DNA of 64,000 bases. Origin: Nemopilema nomurai. Lineage: Eukaryota; Cnidaria; Scyphozoa; Rhizostomeae; Rhizostomatidae. A model generated the notes under the pieces. The model made no database searches and was not told the DNA's origin. It saw only the letters and a program-made list of their open reading frames with translations. The position numbers and the translations under genes were made by a program. The DNA lies in assembly GCA_003864495.1 (NCBI GenBank), contig ML133421.1:62001-126000 (forward strand), in the 5' to 3' direction. Below, in pieces: positions 51,701 to 63,285 of the stretch. How positions within the stretch are numbered: the stretch's first letter is position 1; every line of letters begins with the position of its first letter.

Positions 51701-54700
51701 GAAGCCATGAATGTGGAACCATCAGATGCAAGCTCCTTAGTGGCGGAGTCTGTGGAGGAGCTTGTTGAAGAGACAGCAGATGGCGGAGTGAAAGAGAGAA
51801 GGTAGTCTAATTTGCATCATTAAGATAGGCTTAATCCTCTTGGGAAAGGGAATTGTGATTGTCACTTGAACTGCACTCGTGTGAAATTGGATCAGCTTTC
51901 GTGCGGCATACTATCCGTTGCTTGAGGAATGCACTTTAGAAAACCTTAGGCCACAGGGCAACGTGTTTTCAAGACGACCTCAAGAGAAGATATGAACTCA
52001 AGGAAACATTTGCTTCTCGTGCTGCTTTAACCTCCATTGGAAAATCTTTTTACATGTACATCATACATTCGCATTTCTTTAATGATTGTTTTCCGTGCTT
52101 CAGTTTGGGGTTTTTCATCCATTTTGTTGCCACATGTAACCCAGTCCATTCCGAAGTCCAGTTCAAACATTTCCTTTGCCTCCATTCTATCAAACACCGG
52201 TGTGAATTGAAGTTCACTTTTGTGCTTTCATTTAGGTTTTCACAGAATTTCAAAAACCATTTAAGATTTGATATGGGTTTTTTGCCCATAATTTATCTAA
52301 TTTCAACCCCTGCTTGGGGTACTTTTACATTAAGCTCCATTACGCTACGTCAAGTTGCATTGCGCGTCATTCTACGTTTAACTACGTCACGAGTACGTCA
52401 TTTCTGTTATGATTTGGCTGAGCACCAATGTCCTTGTAGGAATGCAAACGGGAAGAACCAGGACAGTGAAATGCAAGAGGAAGCACCTCCCATTTCATCA
52501 AGAAAGCGGCCAGGCAGAAAGAAGGTTGAAAGGTATGCCTTACAGTGCATCGTTGATAGTTTTTACCTCAGCCGTTTTCCTCGGTTAACTGTTTTCGCTA
52601 TAGACGCTTGTTTGACTATTTGGTCCATTCACAATGGCCCACTTTGATTGTCAAATACCGTCCTGCAGCATATCCTCTATTTACCTCGCAGTTACTGCTC
52701 AGGACCAAATGAGGATAAATCCTTCAACATGGGGATGTTTACCATAAGATTGATAGATAGATGAAATCACGTACTCTCTTTCCTCCGTAGGAAAAAGCTC
52801 ATAAGATGGTGTAGAAACAGGGTATAATGCGTAATTGTGGGTTCTGAAGTAATAAACACTAATTTAACATAAAAAGTGACATCAGAATGTATGCGTCTGA
52901 CCCTAAACTAAAATATAAATAGTATGAATTTGACACAAAATGCTCTTCGTGAAGTTGGTTAATTTAATCGTGATATGAATTCACCCACTTCTATATGATG
53001 TCAGTGGCCAGTCGCTGGGAAGGAGACCCTTATACACTTGAAAGTGAACGGCTTATCTATGCTACGTATTCTTGCTAAGAGCACGCCCCGAAGGAGATTT
53101 CATTTAGCTGCAGGCTCTTTCAATAAACCGGCCGTCTTCACTCAGATCAGTTTTCATTATCTCAACTCTATATTAATTTTTAATCCCGGTTTTGAATGGC
53201 AGTTTAATTAAGTTGTCCTCCTAAGTTTTGTTCCCGTCGGGGCTCAGACAATGGCCTGCCCAGAAGATTAATTTAATATTAAAACATTTAGGTAAATTCA
53301 TTCGAATGAAACGCTAGGAAAGTGAAGTTTGGTTCCGTGTTGCTATTTCCAAGAATATAACTCGCATTTATGGCTTTATATTGCTATGTAATTGGATCAA
53401 TTCTGGTTGGGTACCAATCGATGTCTCTTGGTCCAGTTGACGTAACTTTATCTCCAGGTTTTGGTTGAAAATATTATCAATTATAACGAGATTTATCTGT
53501 ACAAATAACTTTTCCTAGCCGTGTTTGACCAACTGATAAGAACATTTGCTAGTAAGACTCAAGAAATACGAGCTCGCATTCTGTCGATATTTTCTTTCCA
53601 ACAGCTAATAATTTAAGGTGGTCTTCCTCAAGAGGAAAGAACATGGCGTATCTACTTTCTCTTCTTGCCGAGCGGTTTGGCGCCTCATTTGCTAAATGTT
53701 TTTGCTCACAGTTTGGTTGCCTGGTTAAGTGATTATAAAAACTTTGGTGCCACCCAGAAAAACGGTTCCTTTTTCAAAATATGCCATTACTACTGTCCCT
53801 GTGATTTGATCCAATCTGCTTGTCACGATGTTTGGATTTTTGATTTACGCTGTGATCTTTGTTTTGAACAACTCACGTGGTTTAGGAAAGGTCTCGTCAA
53901 ATCTCCTTCGTTGCTAGCAACACAAATTAGCCTTGGAGAGATAGAGATCAGATTCTACCCTGACCTTCTGTCTATAACCGTGCCTGTTAAAGGTATCAGG
54001 TTTATGAAGAAACGAAAATGACAATGAGCTTGTCTCTTGTTTACTATCTAACTTCAAAGCATGTTTATGGTTAATGTGTCTAATAAAAAACACCAAAGGC
54101 GTAATTATTTTTCTTCTGATTGATGATATTTATTTTTAAGAACGCAGTCCGTGGACGATGAAAGTCTTCGTGCGGAGGAGGAAAACGCGCCAAAAAAGCA
54201 GGTTTGTGAAATTTTGCCCTATCATCCCTAAGCTTCTTTACTTTAAATCATTAAATCTATCAAATATTTTTCCCATTCTTCTGCAATATTGCTTACTTTT
54301 TATCTTGCAATTCCGCTATTCCATGATTTGCTTTTGGACTGACTCGTGTGTCAGTGCTTAGGTGTTTAGGAAAGGGTAACTCTGATGCTCAAGAGCAAAA
54401 ATACCTTACCAGAATGCATTGCGCACAGCACCTCTGGCAGTGATCTGAAGCAGTCATCGTTTTCATCCGACCAGTTGCGACAATGACGTATGACTTCAGA
54501 GATTTGTACGGCTTCAGGGAGCTTTGAGCGGCGTGCAATACCCAGTGACTGTCAAGCTTGGTCTAAACATCTCCATTAGACCGCCCTTATCGTAGGCATA
54601 AACCTGAATCCAGATTCGCAGCTGTCGCTAAAACGCTAATCAGATGTGTGTTTAGATAAGATTCGGTTTTGATCATAAATCATTATGCTGATTCGCCTCC

Positions 54701-56382
54701 AATGTCCAGACGCAGACCTATTACTCTTTCATTCGCCAGCGTTTTCAGTCAGCCTAAGACTGTACAATCGATCTTAGATCAAACAGCAACAATTTCCTTT
54801 GCCAACAAATGGTGCCCCTTGCCACGACTCAATCAATCGAATTGCTCTATTGCTTGTGTTCAAGAAAGTCAAAACTTTTTTATCTTGCTGTTCTTATTTA
54901 TTGTTTGAATTGTTTGGATCAAATAAGTATCAATTATATCATAGTATCAGTATTTGTATCCATCATAGTATCAACAAGATTATCTGACGGGGATAACTCC
55001 AGTTTCAATCTGACTTGGATTGAATCTCTAGATTGAATTAGATTGAATTTTGTTCTAGATTATTATTTGATGAAGATGGCTACTATTCGAGTTTTTTCGA
55101 CCGACTTCGAATTTTCGCTGATTTTGTTAGATTAAGCCTTGTTTTCTTGTGAATCCGACAATCAACTCTGTTCCGTCCACTAGTTCTTTATAATGTTTCC
55201 ATTAGAAATCTTTATAATGGTTGTTCTTGAATCGGTTGATGTCTCCGCGAGGACCTTTATATCCCTCTGTAACTAATTTACTTTTCCACTAACTTTAGGG
55301 AACAGAACAGCAAGAAGCTCCTGAGGAGAAGCCCTCCGACGTCATAAGTGTAAGTCTTATCTTCCCATTAATTCTTCCCATTAATTCTTCCCAATAATTC
55401 TTCCCATTAATTCTTCCCATTAATGTCCATTGTCTTGTATGTCCGTTTGCATGCAATATGAATTGGTTATGTTTAGGACATCTATCAAGACAAAAATCCG
55501 CCATGGCGAAGACCTGTAGCTAGTGAAATAATCAGATATTAACCTGTATGAAGCTGTAATATTTATCGTGCCCCCTTTTAGGGTATAACGAATAGACCAG
55601 TGTCCTTCAATTGCGAAGAACAGTTTTTATTCAGGCTAACTGTCTCATAACGCGTCCCCTTTCCTGGATGTTTACGAGCCTTTCACCTCCCCAAAGGCAC
55701 ACCTGTTCGTAATTGAATTTTAGTCAGTTAGTGTAAGAATTAGAAGGATCATGTGACGCAACCGGTTTCACACACCGTGACCTCGCCTGACACGAAATGA
55801 CTGGACGATTGGCCCACGACCCTCAGGTGGTTCGTCTCGATATAATGATCTACAGAATTTAACACTGAACCACTTTGAGACAAATATTTTCTTCATTGCT
55901 TTTCATTCAGTCTTATTGGCAATCGGCCAAGTATTTAGAGTATTTTTTTGATCACTTGAGTTACGTCTTTTGATGATTTTGTGAGAGCCTGCTCGGTTTG
56001 CTTGAAAAAATTTTAGTCCACCCTTAGTCCCTCAAGACGTGATACTCTTTTATATTTTATTCTTCCTTTATTTACAGTTGGTACAATTGGTAGCTATGCA
56101 TACACAAGATCATGAAAACTTTTTAATGTGTAATTACTAACGCTAAATATAAAGTAATTAATGTTATACGCATTTCTCGCAAAGATCACAAGTATAATTG
56201 AACGATCTAAATCGATCTTAATTCTGAAATTTTCCTCTTGAATATTTGTTGGGCGGGAGGGGGGTGTGGATTCTGTTTAAGATTGTGATTTGGATATTGT
56301 TCTCTATTTTGTCATATTATGTCTATTAAGTCTCATATCTTGTCTTTGTGCTTAGGTAAAAAGAAAGAGGCGCAAGAAGTGA
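33731..56382 (+). CDS. PDS5: Sister-chromatid cohesion regulator PDS5
   Basis: 37 exons: 33731-33817, 34265-34459, 34730-34816, 34996-35090, 35297-35423, 35820-35900, 36166-36306, 36664-36779, 37109-37203, 37684-37790, 38225-38263, 38795-38856, 38949-38965, 39122-39227, 39556-39934, 40216-40452, 40770-40860, 41369-41438, 41754-41877, 42866-43021, 43346-43423, 43643-43779, 44284-44407, 44947-45081, 45977-46046, 46476-46587, 47284-47413, 47653-47700, 48007-48105, 48416-48469, 48577-48638, 49054-49140, 51523-51801, 52440-52532, 54141-54201, 55299-55349, 56356-56382. All phases close, giving 1352 residues (human PDS5A has about 1340). Family landmarks include KDVRVCLACCFADILRIYVP, ILHLYYQHSIED, KSRLRLAAASGVLKL and LPEYALPYVIYLMAHNPDF. 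The protein is a HEAT-repeat solenoid with an acidic run in exon 16, then a charged, disordered tail ending KRKRRKK, a probable nuclear signal. PDS5 binds cohesin and recruits WAPL, sororin and acetyltransferases to control cohesin loading, release and loop size. The acceptor of the 48007 exon is weak but is the only one in phase. Confidence 0.96.
38949..38965 (+). other. PDS5: 17-nt microexon of PDS5
   Basis: The preceding exon ends in phase 2 and the next begins in phase 1, and no direct join keeps the frame. A 17-base segment with an acceptor (ACATCTAG) and a strong donor (GTATGT) converts phase 2 to phase 1 and adds residues R-V-T-P-E-K/V. It is included in the PDS5 coding set above. Confidence 0.75.
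41661..41717 (+). other. Candidate unused or poison exon in a PDS5 intron
   Basis: The 57-nt segment has a clean acceptor (GCATTTTCAG) and donor (GTTTGT). In the frame expected after exon 18 it meets a TGA, and if it replaced exon 18 the following exon would shift frame and stop. Inclusion would therefore truncate PDS5. It may instead be a chance pair of splice-like sites. Confidence 0.3.
42551..42622 (+). tRNA. tRNA-Glu (anticodon CTC)
   Basis: A 72-base cloverleaf. The acceptor stem pairs TCCCGTG (42551-42557) with CACGGGA (42615-42621), leaving discriminator G at 42622. The anticodon loop CGCTCTCACC holds CTC. Internal promoter boxes are intact: A box TGGTCTAGTGG and B box GGTTCGATTCC. 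The body is very close to the animal tRNA-Glu(CTC) consensus. No intron is present. It lies in a PDS5 intron (41878-42865) on the same strand. Confidence 0.97.
42626..42630 (+). terminator. RNA polymerase III terminator of tRNA-Glu
   Basis: A run of five T begins 4 bases after the tRNA discriminator base, the usual Pol III stop. Confidence 0.85.
42645..42704. repeat. Perfect 30-bp tandem duplication beside the tRNA
   Basis: A 30-base unit beginning TGTTTTTCCTCACC occurs twice head to tail without a mismatch. It contains T-runs that could act as backup Pol III terminators. Confidence 0.95.
45200..45367. repeat. 21-bp minisatellite, 8 units, in a PDS5 intron
   Basis: Eight 21-base units of the type AATCATGTGGCCTATCAGCAT, with increasing divergence toward the 3' end. 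Because 21 is a multiple of three, both strands stay open and encode heptad-like peptides (plus strand HNHEAYQ). It sits within the intron between exons 24 and 25, so it is not taken as protein. Confidence 0.95.
49244..49350. repeat. Tandem duplication of about 60 bp in a PDS5 intron
   Basis: Two copies beginning GAAGAGCTCCTCCCAT at 49244 and 49304; the second lacks about 13 internal bases. It lies in the largest PDS5 intron (49141-51522), which otherwise shows no exon or RNA gene. Confidence 0.85.
55361..55425. repeat. 13-bp tandem repeat, 5 units, in the last PDS5 intron
   Basis: Five units of TTCCCATTAATTC, one with a single change. It begins 12 bases after the donor of exon 36. Confidence 0.9.
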
Positions 56383-58686
56383 AAGGCGGACCTGCTTCAC
56401 AGTGAAGAGAAGCAGCCTAGAATCTAGATCGGCTTAGACGTGTGTAAAGTACGAGTGTTCATGTCTAGAACGTGATGAACATTTTTTAAAACATAACATT
56501 GATAAGGATAAAAGCCGCTTAGAATGTACAGATGCTGAAGGAGTGATCCGTTTCATGTACTGATATTCCACAAATGTTTTTATTTTGCATTTTCTTTATT
56601 TTGTACTTTGTATATTCTTGGCTGCCTTTTGAAAATAATCTCATTCACCAGTCAAATTCACTTCTGGTAAGTATCTGCTGAGAGTTTTGCCAACATACTT
56701 GCTGGATTTCCAAAAAAAACGTTTCCGAATTTCGTTACAAAAAATTTTGCTGATGAACAAGCCTGGACAGTTTGTGCCCCATTCCGGCCCCTCCCCCTTT
56801 TCTCTATGCTCATTACCCTTCAGCGTTATGTCCATGTTTTGCATCATTGACGTGAAGCAATATCAATCGCAGACGAAGTTAATGTTGACCATTACGTCAT
56901 AGTTTTTTAAGTTAAATCCAGCGTTATTACCTTAACGTTTTTAGTGAGAATGTTTGTCTGTTGTAGCAAATTCGTTTAAACTGCGAGACATGTCCTTAGC
57001 AATAGGGCTTCACTTACAACCGTTACTTGTTGTAAACCTTTTGGTATATTTTTTTCAATGTATACTGTTCCAATAGTCCGTTACCGCACAGACGCGTCCT
57101 GATTCCTTGGTACATCTGCACTCAACTTCGGCATCTCCCCTTCTTCATGGGTAAAATGTGATCCCTGGTGAGAAATACCTCGCTTTAAACAAGCATGGTT
57201 CTACGAAGGCAATTGACTCATAGAAGTGATTGGTGGCTTCGAAGTTCAAAAGCAGTTTGGCTCTCTTGGCTTGAAGGCCATCAGTTATGGGAAGCAAATT
57301 CCAGGCAGTGAATCCCGAAGGAACCAGGATGCGCCTCTTTTTGATAAGTTGGTGCCTCTTTCTTGTGTGGCTCCTACGTTTGAACTAAGGAGGATTTGAA
57401 ATAGGCCTGCTTTCTCGAACTGATGAACTGCCTACAAGGACAGCATTCACTCTGCCCGAATTCTCATCGATTCCTCGTCGATCAATAGAGATCAGGCACA
57501 ACTAAATGGCGGATGGATTGGCCATGTCTCCTTTCCAAGCGACGGCAGTTAAGTGCCCATGGCTAATGGGAGGTACCATGCAATCGATACATGCAAATGA
57601 AAGATAACCAATTCAACACGTTTAGCTGTAATCTATCACGCACCGCCTCTCTCTATTTAGCAACTCAACTATTATTTTATCTCACGACCGCCGCATCTCT
57701 ATAGACAGATCTTATCAGCACCCAGTAGCGTTTTTCTCGCAGAGCCACGACCGTTGCAAGCGCCACGGCAGCGATTCATTATTTCAGTTAGACGTCAGGC
57801 CCCAGGCTTGGGTGTGCTGTGGTCATCCCACTCACTCCATCAGAATTCGTGCCACGCCGCGTTCAACTGTTTGATTCATGGCCTTAGACTGTTATCAAGG
57901 CTTTCACTGTCTCGAAAAAACTACTAATTATCATGATATATTCCGCAGACATGGTGTTTACCTGAGTTCAATGCAACTTAAGATATTTAAAGCTTAATCC
58001 AATTTAATTTCACGTTTCCAAACCGTTCTTATCTGCCCTTAATGTTACGTTTTAACAGGATAAGGCCTGCAGTCCGAGAGATACCCTTCAATTTCTGCTA
58101 AGCTTTGAATCATGGTCGACAGCCTCCACAAAAGTTAAAAACAAAAACAAGCGAAGAAGAAATTGCGGTCATTCTCTAGTCTGTCTTTGCACACGACAAA
58201 GTCCAATCAGGAGTCACCTGTGTGAATTCGAGGTTTCTTTTATCCATACGAGGTGCCTACGTTGAATACATCATTGGACAAGCAGAAGTTTGTTCATTTT
58301 TGTCTGTTAGGCCTACTGCCTGCGTTTCAAGCGACGCAACCCTCTTCAACTCACCGATCTAATCAAAAACATATGATGACAAGCTCATATCACTCGGGAA
58401 GCCAATTACCACATCGTTGCTTTTTAATTAGGCCGAGTTGTGCAGGAACACGCCTCAATCAGAAATGGAGGCTTTGTGCAAAGTTTTTGACGTGAAATTC
58501 TACAGATGGGCTAGTCATTGATCAGATTCACCTTTTCGAACTTGGTAGCATTTCCCTTTCTTTCCAAACGAGAGTACGTTGACAGGATCTTTTTGTTCAG
58601 CAGAAAGCTCTAGTGAGCGCAAGGTTTAAAACTGTTGAAAAATTGAATTGTTACATGCAGAAAGCATGGACTTGGTCCACATTTCT
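56383..58686. other. Intergenic DNA between PDS5 and the CUB gene, proximal part
   Basis: The first few hundred bases are probably PDS5 3' UTR; I see no canonical AATAAA. From about 57.1 to 58.5 kb the sequence is richer in G+C, with long interrupted frames on the minus strand that match nothing I recognise. It could be a decayed mobile element. Confidence 0.4.
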
Positions 58687-58772
58687 CTTGGCTAATTTTT
58701 CCATTGGCTCACATTTTCCTTGGCTCACATTTTCCTTAGCTCAAATTTTTTTGGGCTCACATGTTCCTTGGC
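58687..58772. repeat. Imperfect 17-bp tandem repeat
   Basis: About five diverged units of the form TTGGCTCACATTTTCC. There is no associated gene. Confidence 0.75.
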
Positions 58773-59302
58773 ACAAGATTAGAAGTAAAACAGGGCTTGA
58801 TAAGATTCTAATTAACAAGTCGTGATTCTAGTTTTTACAATTGTGGAGAACTGACCGCAAGAAGAAAACCTAAATTTTGTAACAAATTTATATACATTTA
58901 CAAATGAGATAAATTTCTATTTGAAATGTAATTACAACATGGACAATGCATAGTTATTGAAAATAGATTTTAAAATAGACTTAAGGGCTTTCCCAAAAAC
59001 CGTTGAGTGTTAATCGAACGTTTGTTATTATACACAAAGGTTCGAACACATGGGAAGTAGAGAGCAGTGGTACACAGAACTATTAGAAACTCGCTATGTA
59101 GACGTTTCTGGTTCAAGTAGGAAACTGTGTACTAACTTAACAGCCTCCTATTTTCAATGTTCACTGGCAAGGCATCTAAATTCTATAACTTTTTGTCAAC
59201 AATGCTAAATTGTTTCGCTAAGCCTTTTCTGCAATAGTTTGACAAAAACAATGAAGTTTCTACTTTTTGAGCCCAGCTTTATCACTTTCCAAAAATATTG
59301 CA

Positions 59303-59308
59303 TTTATT
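59303..59308 (-). promoter_or_regulatory. Candidate poly(A) signal for the CUB gene
   Basis: AATAAA on the minus strand, about 950 bases downstream of the stop codon. This is tentative because such strings are frequent in AT-rich DNA. Confidence 0.25.
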
Positions 59309-60258
59309 TAGCTCAAGACTGATGGCTTTTTGCTCTTTCAATTCAACTCTATGCTTTTTTTCGAAGAGTTTTAAAAAAGATGTTATGACGAAGGTGTAAG
59401 ATTGACGTTTTTACCTCATGACAAAACAAACCAAGATATACTATTGTTGAGATGCACTTGCCTTACGATCAACTATCTGGAACAATTAAAATTTTCTATC
59501 AAAGAGCGTCAGTTAGGATTCTGTAACGAAAATGTAAAGAGTATTTTTCTTCAAAGCTCTTCATGCACAAACAAACAAACAAACAAATATTTAAACAAAC
59601 AAAAATTCTGAACCAAGCGCAATCAAATTGCTCACACGGGAATGAATGGAAACATGGCCTACCATTACGGCAAACAGAATGCGTGAAAAAACTAGGGTAT
59701 TCAAGTTGAAATAAGACGCTTGTATTAGGCCAAGGCCATTACAGCAAGCAGTTTTTTAGGTTTAGTCTCGGCAATGCATGGAGTAAAAACTGTAACGAGA
59801 ATAAATGCAGTTCTCATCTTGAGATATTTAAAAACCAGTCCGCATCAAAGTGTAGGTTTGGTGGCATACTGCTTGCATTTTGCATCATTCTTTGAAAATT
59901 GAAATTAAACGAAGCAGAAATTGGCTGAATGCAACAAAAATATGGGATAGAAGCTAAAGCACGTGCCAAATGCATGACCATTTTGTTGAGTAATGTCTCC
60001 AATTTCTAATCAGAGATAAAAAGGGTTTCTCGTGAAACTTCGTCTTGCATTCCTCGAGAAATTTGGGCAATAATCTTAATAGCCACAAAGTAAAGAAGGC
60101 AACGAAAAAGCAACGAAGCCGTAAAATGTTTGCTTTTTTCGTGTATTCGAGAGTATCAGCGACATTCCCAGAATTGAATCACTGGATTGGACGAAAGCGG
60201 CCAATGGGATCACTTCACCACAATACTCCGTCATCGTTATATGGATCACGGATGACTA

Positions 60259-61486
60259 TCAACTATGGTCGCTGCGGGGCGGTGGAGGCACGTGCATCAT
60301 GTATGCCTGCTGCGGGGGAGACTGCAGTATAAGTCCGGTTGAAGTTACAGGGACCATCCGCACCATGTTTGGGTCCGGCATATAAGTAAGAGGGGGCTTC
60401 ATGTATAATTCGGCTGGGTAATTGGCTCTTCGTTGTCCATTAAATTGTTGGGCATGGAGTGGATAATTGATGGTATCAGATGATGAATCTCTTCCTTGTG
60501 TTACAGCAGGCCTCATTATCATCTGTGGCTGCGGCACCGGGCAGCGGTCCGCGCGGGGCAATTGGGGCGACCCTTTGCCTTCCATCAGCGGCTTCTCTTC
60601 TTTCAATCCGTTCGCGTGCTGCTGCTGCCCCTTGTAGTCGAACTCCGTGCTGAGGTTAACCACGTCGTTACCTGCGTCGGAGTCGCTGGCATTCTTTCTG
60701 TGATGTCTGCGGACTGCAAGAAACACGGCAACTAGTATGATCACAATCACGCACGCCGTTATCCCAATGATTGCGGGCACGTTCGGCTCTTTGTCCGCCG
60801 GCGACTCCAACGAATTCGGGTTGTTGCTCATTGAACTGCCGCCATTTTTACCGCCATTGCCGCCCCTGGTCGAATCTGCTGAAAAGGGACGATGACGTCA
60901 TCAACATGTGCCGGTTTAAAAAATGGGTGTAATCACCAGTACAAATAGCTTATTGCAGTAAAATACAATCAGATGACCACCGAAAAAGATACTTTTCTTA
61001 ATTTTCGTTTATTTCATTTGATGTGCAATGCTTTACCAGGGCCTGCAACAGCTCTAACTGCATATTGCAATATAACGATCTCTTTACAAAGGTACTACAC
61101 ATTGCAATTGAAAATATACAAGTAAACAATACCTGTAAACTGTTTATAATTGGCAGCTAGGTAGGTATTAGAGTCCAAATTCCCGGTTGCATCTGGGTAC
61201 GACAGTAACTCCACAGTCAAAACATTCCCGTCTGACCTGTATTTCCACGGATATGGAGGCTCTGGGCCCGGCTTCAACAGAGTCAGAAATGTCTTTTTGC
61301 CGCTAGCAATGCGTACCCAACCGGCCTTCAAAATCAGCCGCGTAACATTCAACGCGATTTTTGTCCCCTTTGGCGCAAGTATTCGCCATTCGCAACTTTT
61401 AGTTTCCTTGCTTGGTAACTGAGACAAAACTTGGCCTTGCTTTCCTTCTAGGGTACAACCGCAATTGCAGGGAAGAATTTTATCCT
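60259..61486 (-). CDS. Single-pass membrane protein with CUB-like ectodomain, 3' exons
   Basis: Two exons join in phase 1: 61486-61133 and 60878-60259. Exon 1 enters in phase 1, so earlier exons with the signal peptide must lie upstream; none could be identified. Its about 118 residues look like a CUB domain: a Cys cluster (PCNCGC), CEWRILAPKGTKIALNVTRL, then LTVELLSYPD and a terminal AANYKQF. Exon 2 begins with a Gly/Asn/Ser linker, then a membrane segment (AIIGITACVIVIILVAVFLA), a basic stop-transfer RRHHRK, and a cytoplasmic tail of about 140 residues rich in Pro, Gln and Met, with several tyrosines (INYPLH, ELYMKPPLTYMPD) and PPPP near the end. It is a type I surface protein. CUB domains generally bind proteins or glycans; the ligand and pathway are unknown. 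It does not match neuropilin or NETO tails as I know them. Confidence 0.72.
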
Positions 61487-61680
61487 CTGAAATAAAGGAT
61501 GGAGTGATTAAAAGTATACAAAATAAACATCAAATAAAATAAAAAACCTGGGTTATACTGGAATAATACAAGAGGTGAAAATTTCAACAAGGAGAAAATT
61601 AAAGAATAATTGGGTTTCTAAGGAAGACATGCCACAAAACAGATTGGTCTTCGACCCTAACAAAAAAGACAACACTCGTA

Positions 61681-62033
61681 CGGGTCAAAGGTGAGTGTTT
61701 GGCATGAATGGAACAAAAGTTGTCTACGCTCTGACGTAGAAGCAAATGTTTGAAAATTAGAATACACAAGAACGTCACAAACCTGGACACGCCAACATTT
61801 GACAAGGATATACATTTTTTAGGCCCAGGACAAGTGCCTGTTCGTGATAGCACGGGTCAAAGGTGAGTGTTTTGGCATAAATGGAACAAAAGTTGTCTAC
61901 GCTCTGACGTAGAAGCATGGCCTAAATGTTTGAAAATACAACCAACTCTTTGCACCTCAAGAACGTTACAAACCTGGACACGCCAACATTTGACAAGGGG
62001 CGTACATTTCTTTAGGCCCAGGACAAGTGCCTG
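61681..62033. repeat. Direct duplication of about 172 bp
   Basis: Two copies start CGGGTCAAAGGTGAGTGTTT at 61681 and CGGGTCAAAGGTGAGTGTTTT at 61853, and both end GGCCCAGGACAAGTGCCTG. The second copy has a short insertion that adds about 15 bases. Confidence 0.92.
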
Positions 62034-62191
62034 ATGATGACGCAGTGGTTTTGATGCACTGTCGTTGCCTTCGCTGTCGACCTTGTCCGCAAGTAACCGA
62101 ACAGGCAGAGTATCTTGACCACGAAGACCACATCATGTGCGCTAAGAAAATGATATTGCAGAATAGACATTATGTCATTAGTAAAGACTAA
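62033..62191 (+). pseudogene. Coding remnant with Cys-rich P2X7-tail-like motif
   Basis: A 52-codon frame contains HCRCLRCRPCP followed by an acidic stretch and another Cys. The C-x-C-x2-C spacing recalls the Cys-rich intracellular domain of P2X7 receptors, which is also known as a stand-alone domain in invertebrate proteins. It starts directly at the end of the 172-bp duplication and runs into a stop; no partner exon is seen. Probably a fragment carried by a mobile element; low confidence. Confidence 0.25.
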
Positions 62192-62518
62192 ATATTTAGA
62201 TATTGCACTCAGATATTTAGCATTATGTAATTATGTATTAACTGATTAAATCAGCTGCATTAATGAATCTCTGAGACCTCTTTCTAAATAATATGATATT
62301 TGAAGGCAAGTCATATAGGGGATGATTTCGATGCAATTACATTTTTCGTTCTAACTAAAAGACCATCAGCGGAAATTATTTCTTTCTTTCTTCTATCACA
62401 ATTTAGTGCTCAATCTTCGGAACCAACAGCATTTCGATGAGAAGAAAAAGGTTGTGGTCGAACGAATCATTGGATGGTTGGGCTGAAAGTTAACATAGCT
62501 ATATCTTGTATACCTAAC

Positions 62519-62592
62519 GCCCATGTCAAATGTCGCTCTTTCATAATCTAACAATTGTGTTAGGTACATGAAAGAGCGATGTTGGATCTGGG
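62519..62592. repeat. Inverted repeat (hairpin)
   Basis: CGCTCTTTCAT (62534-62544) and its exact complement (62568-62578) are flanked by weaker pairing that extends the arms to about 35 bases around a short loop. It may be a small foldback element. Confidence 0.6.
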
Positions 62593-63285
62593 CCTAATTT
62601 GTTATGCAATGTGTTGAGAATGCTGCTGGAAGAAGGAGAAAGGAGCTTGAGTGGAATCGAGGTTAACGAGAACGAGGCAGGTGCCACTCTGCCAAACCTG
62701 GAACTTGCAAGACAAAGAGGGGATGGCGCGCCATAATATTAAGTCAGTAAGCTGTGGGTGATTGATGTGGCTCAGGCTAAATTGCAATGGAACCTCGTCG
62801 AGGATCAGGTATCAGGACAATGAGGAGCGAACGCCGACGGCCTAATCAGCAACACCTTCTTAGGGTTACAAATGGTCGCTGAAAAAGCAATTAGCCAGGG
62901 GCGATTGGCCAGTGTCCGTCCGTTCACACCGATGATTGAATGTGAATCGCATAGATGCAGTCACTGCTCTAGCAAGTCATGCCACCCTAGCTAACGGCGT
63001 CGGTAAAGCATTTATGTTGAACATCATCAGAGCGGTTTAGCCTTCGCGATAGATTAAGAGTTCGTGTCGTCTTCCAATGGAAAATGATATACTTTGATGA
63101 TGTCCTGGTTTTCCAAAGTCGGAGACTTGAGGCAGATCTAAAGCATTAGATTTACCACTGCAACGGTTTTCAAGTGTTTCATCAAAAGCATATTTCTCCC
63201 TCTAGCGATAACAAGAAAACCTCTTTCGTTGTGCACTTGTTCATTGTGCAGATGGTTATACTCTTTATTTTTTATCGTCATTAAG
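62593..63285. other. Region with decayed mobile-element-like remnants
   Basis: No intact gene. A short frame at 63084-63150 reads IYFDDVLVF, resembling the catalytic segment of a gypsy-type retrotransposon reverse transcriptase, then stops. Just before this region, 62404-62487 contains a frame with KKVVVERIIGWLG that vaguely recalls a transposase. Both are too short to assign. Confidence 0.25.

Noticed and set aside
52054..52647. 197-codon plus-strand ORF, the longest uninterrupted frame in the window
   Set aside because: It is intron sequence that happens to stay open into PDS5 exon 34 and beyond its donor; only 52440-52532 is coding by homology and phase.
63084..63150. Reverse-transcriptase-like YFDD segment
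   Set aside because: Only about 20 residues before a stop, with no flanking polymerase domains, LTRs or integrase; at most a relic, not annotated as an element.
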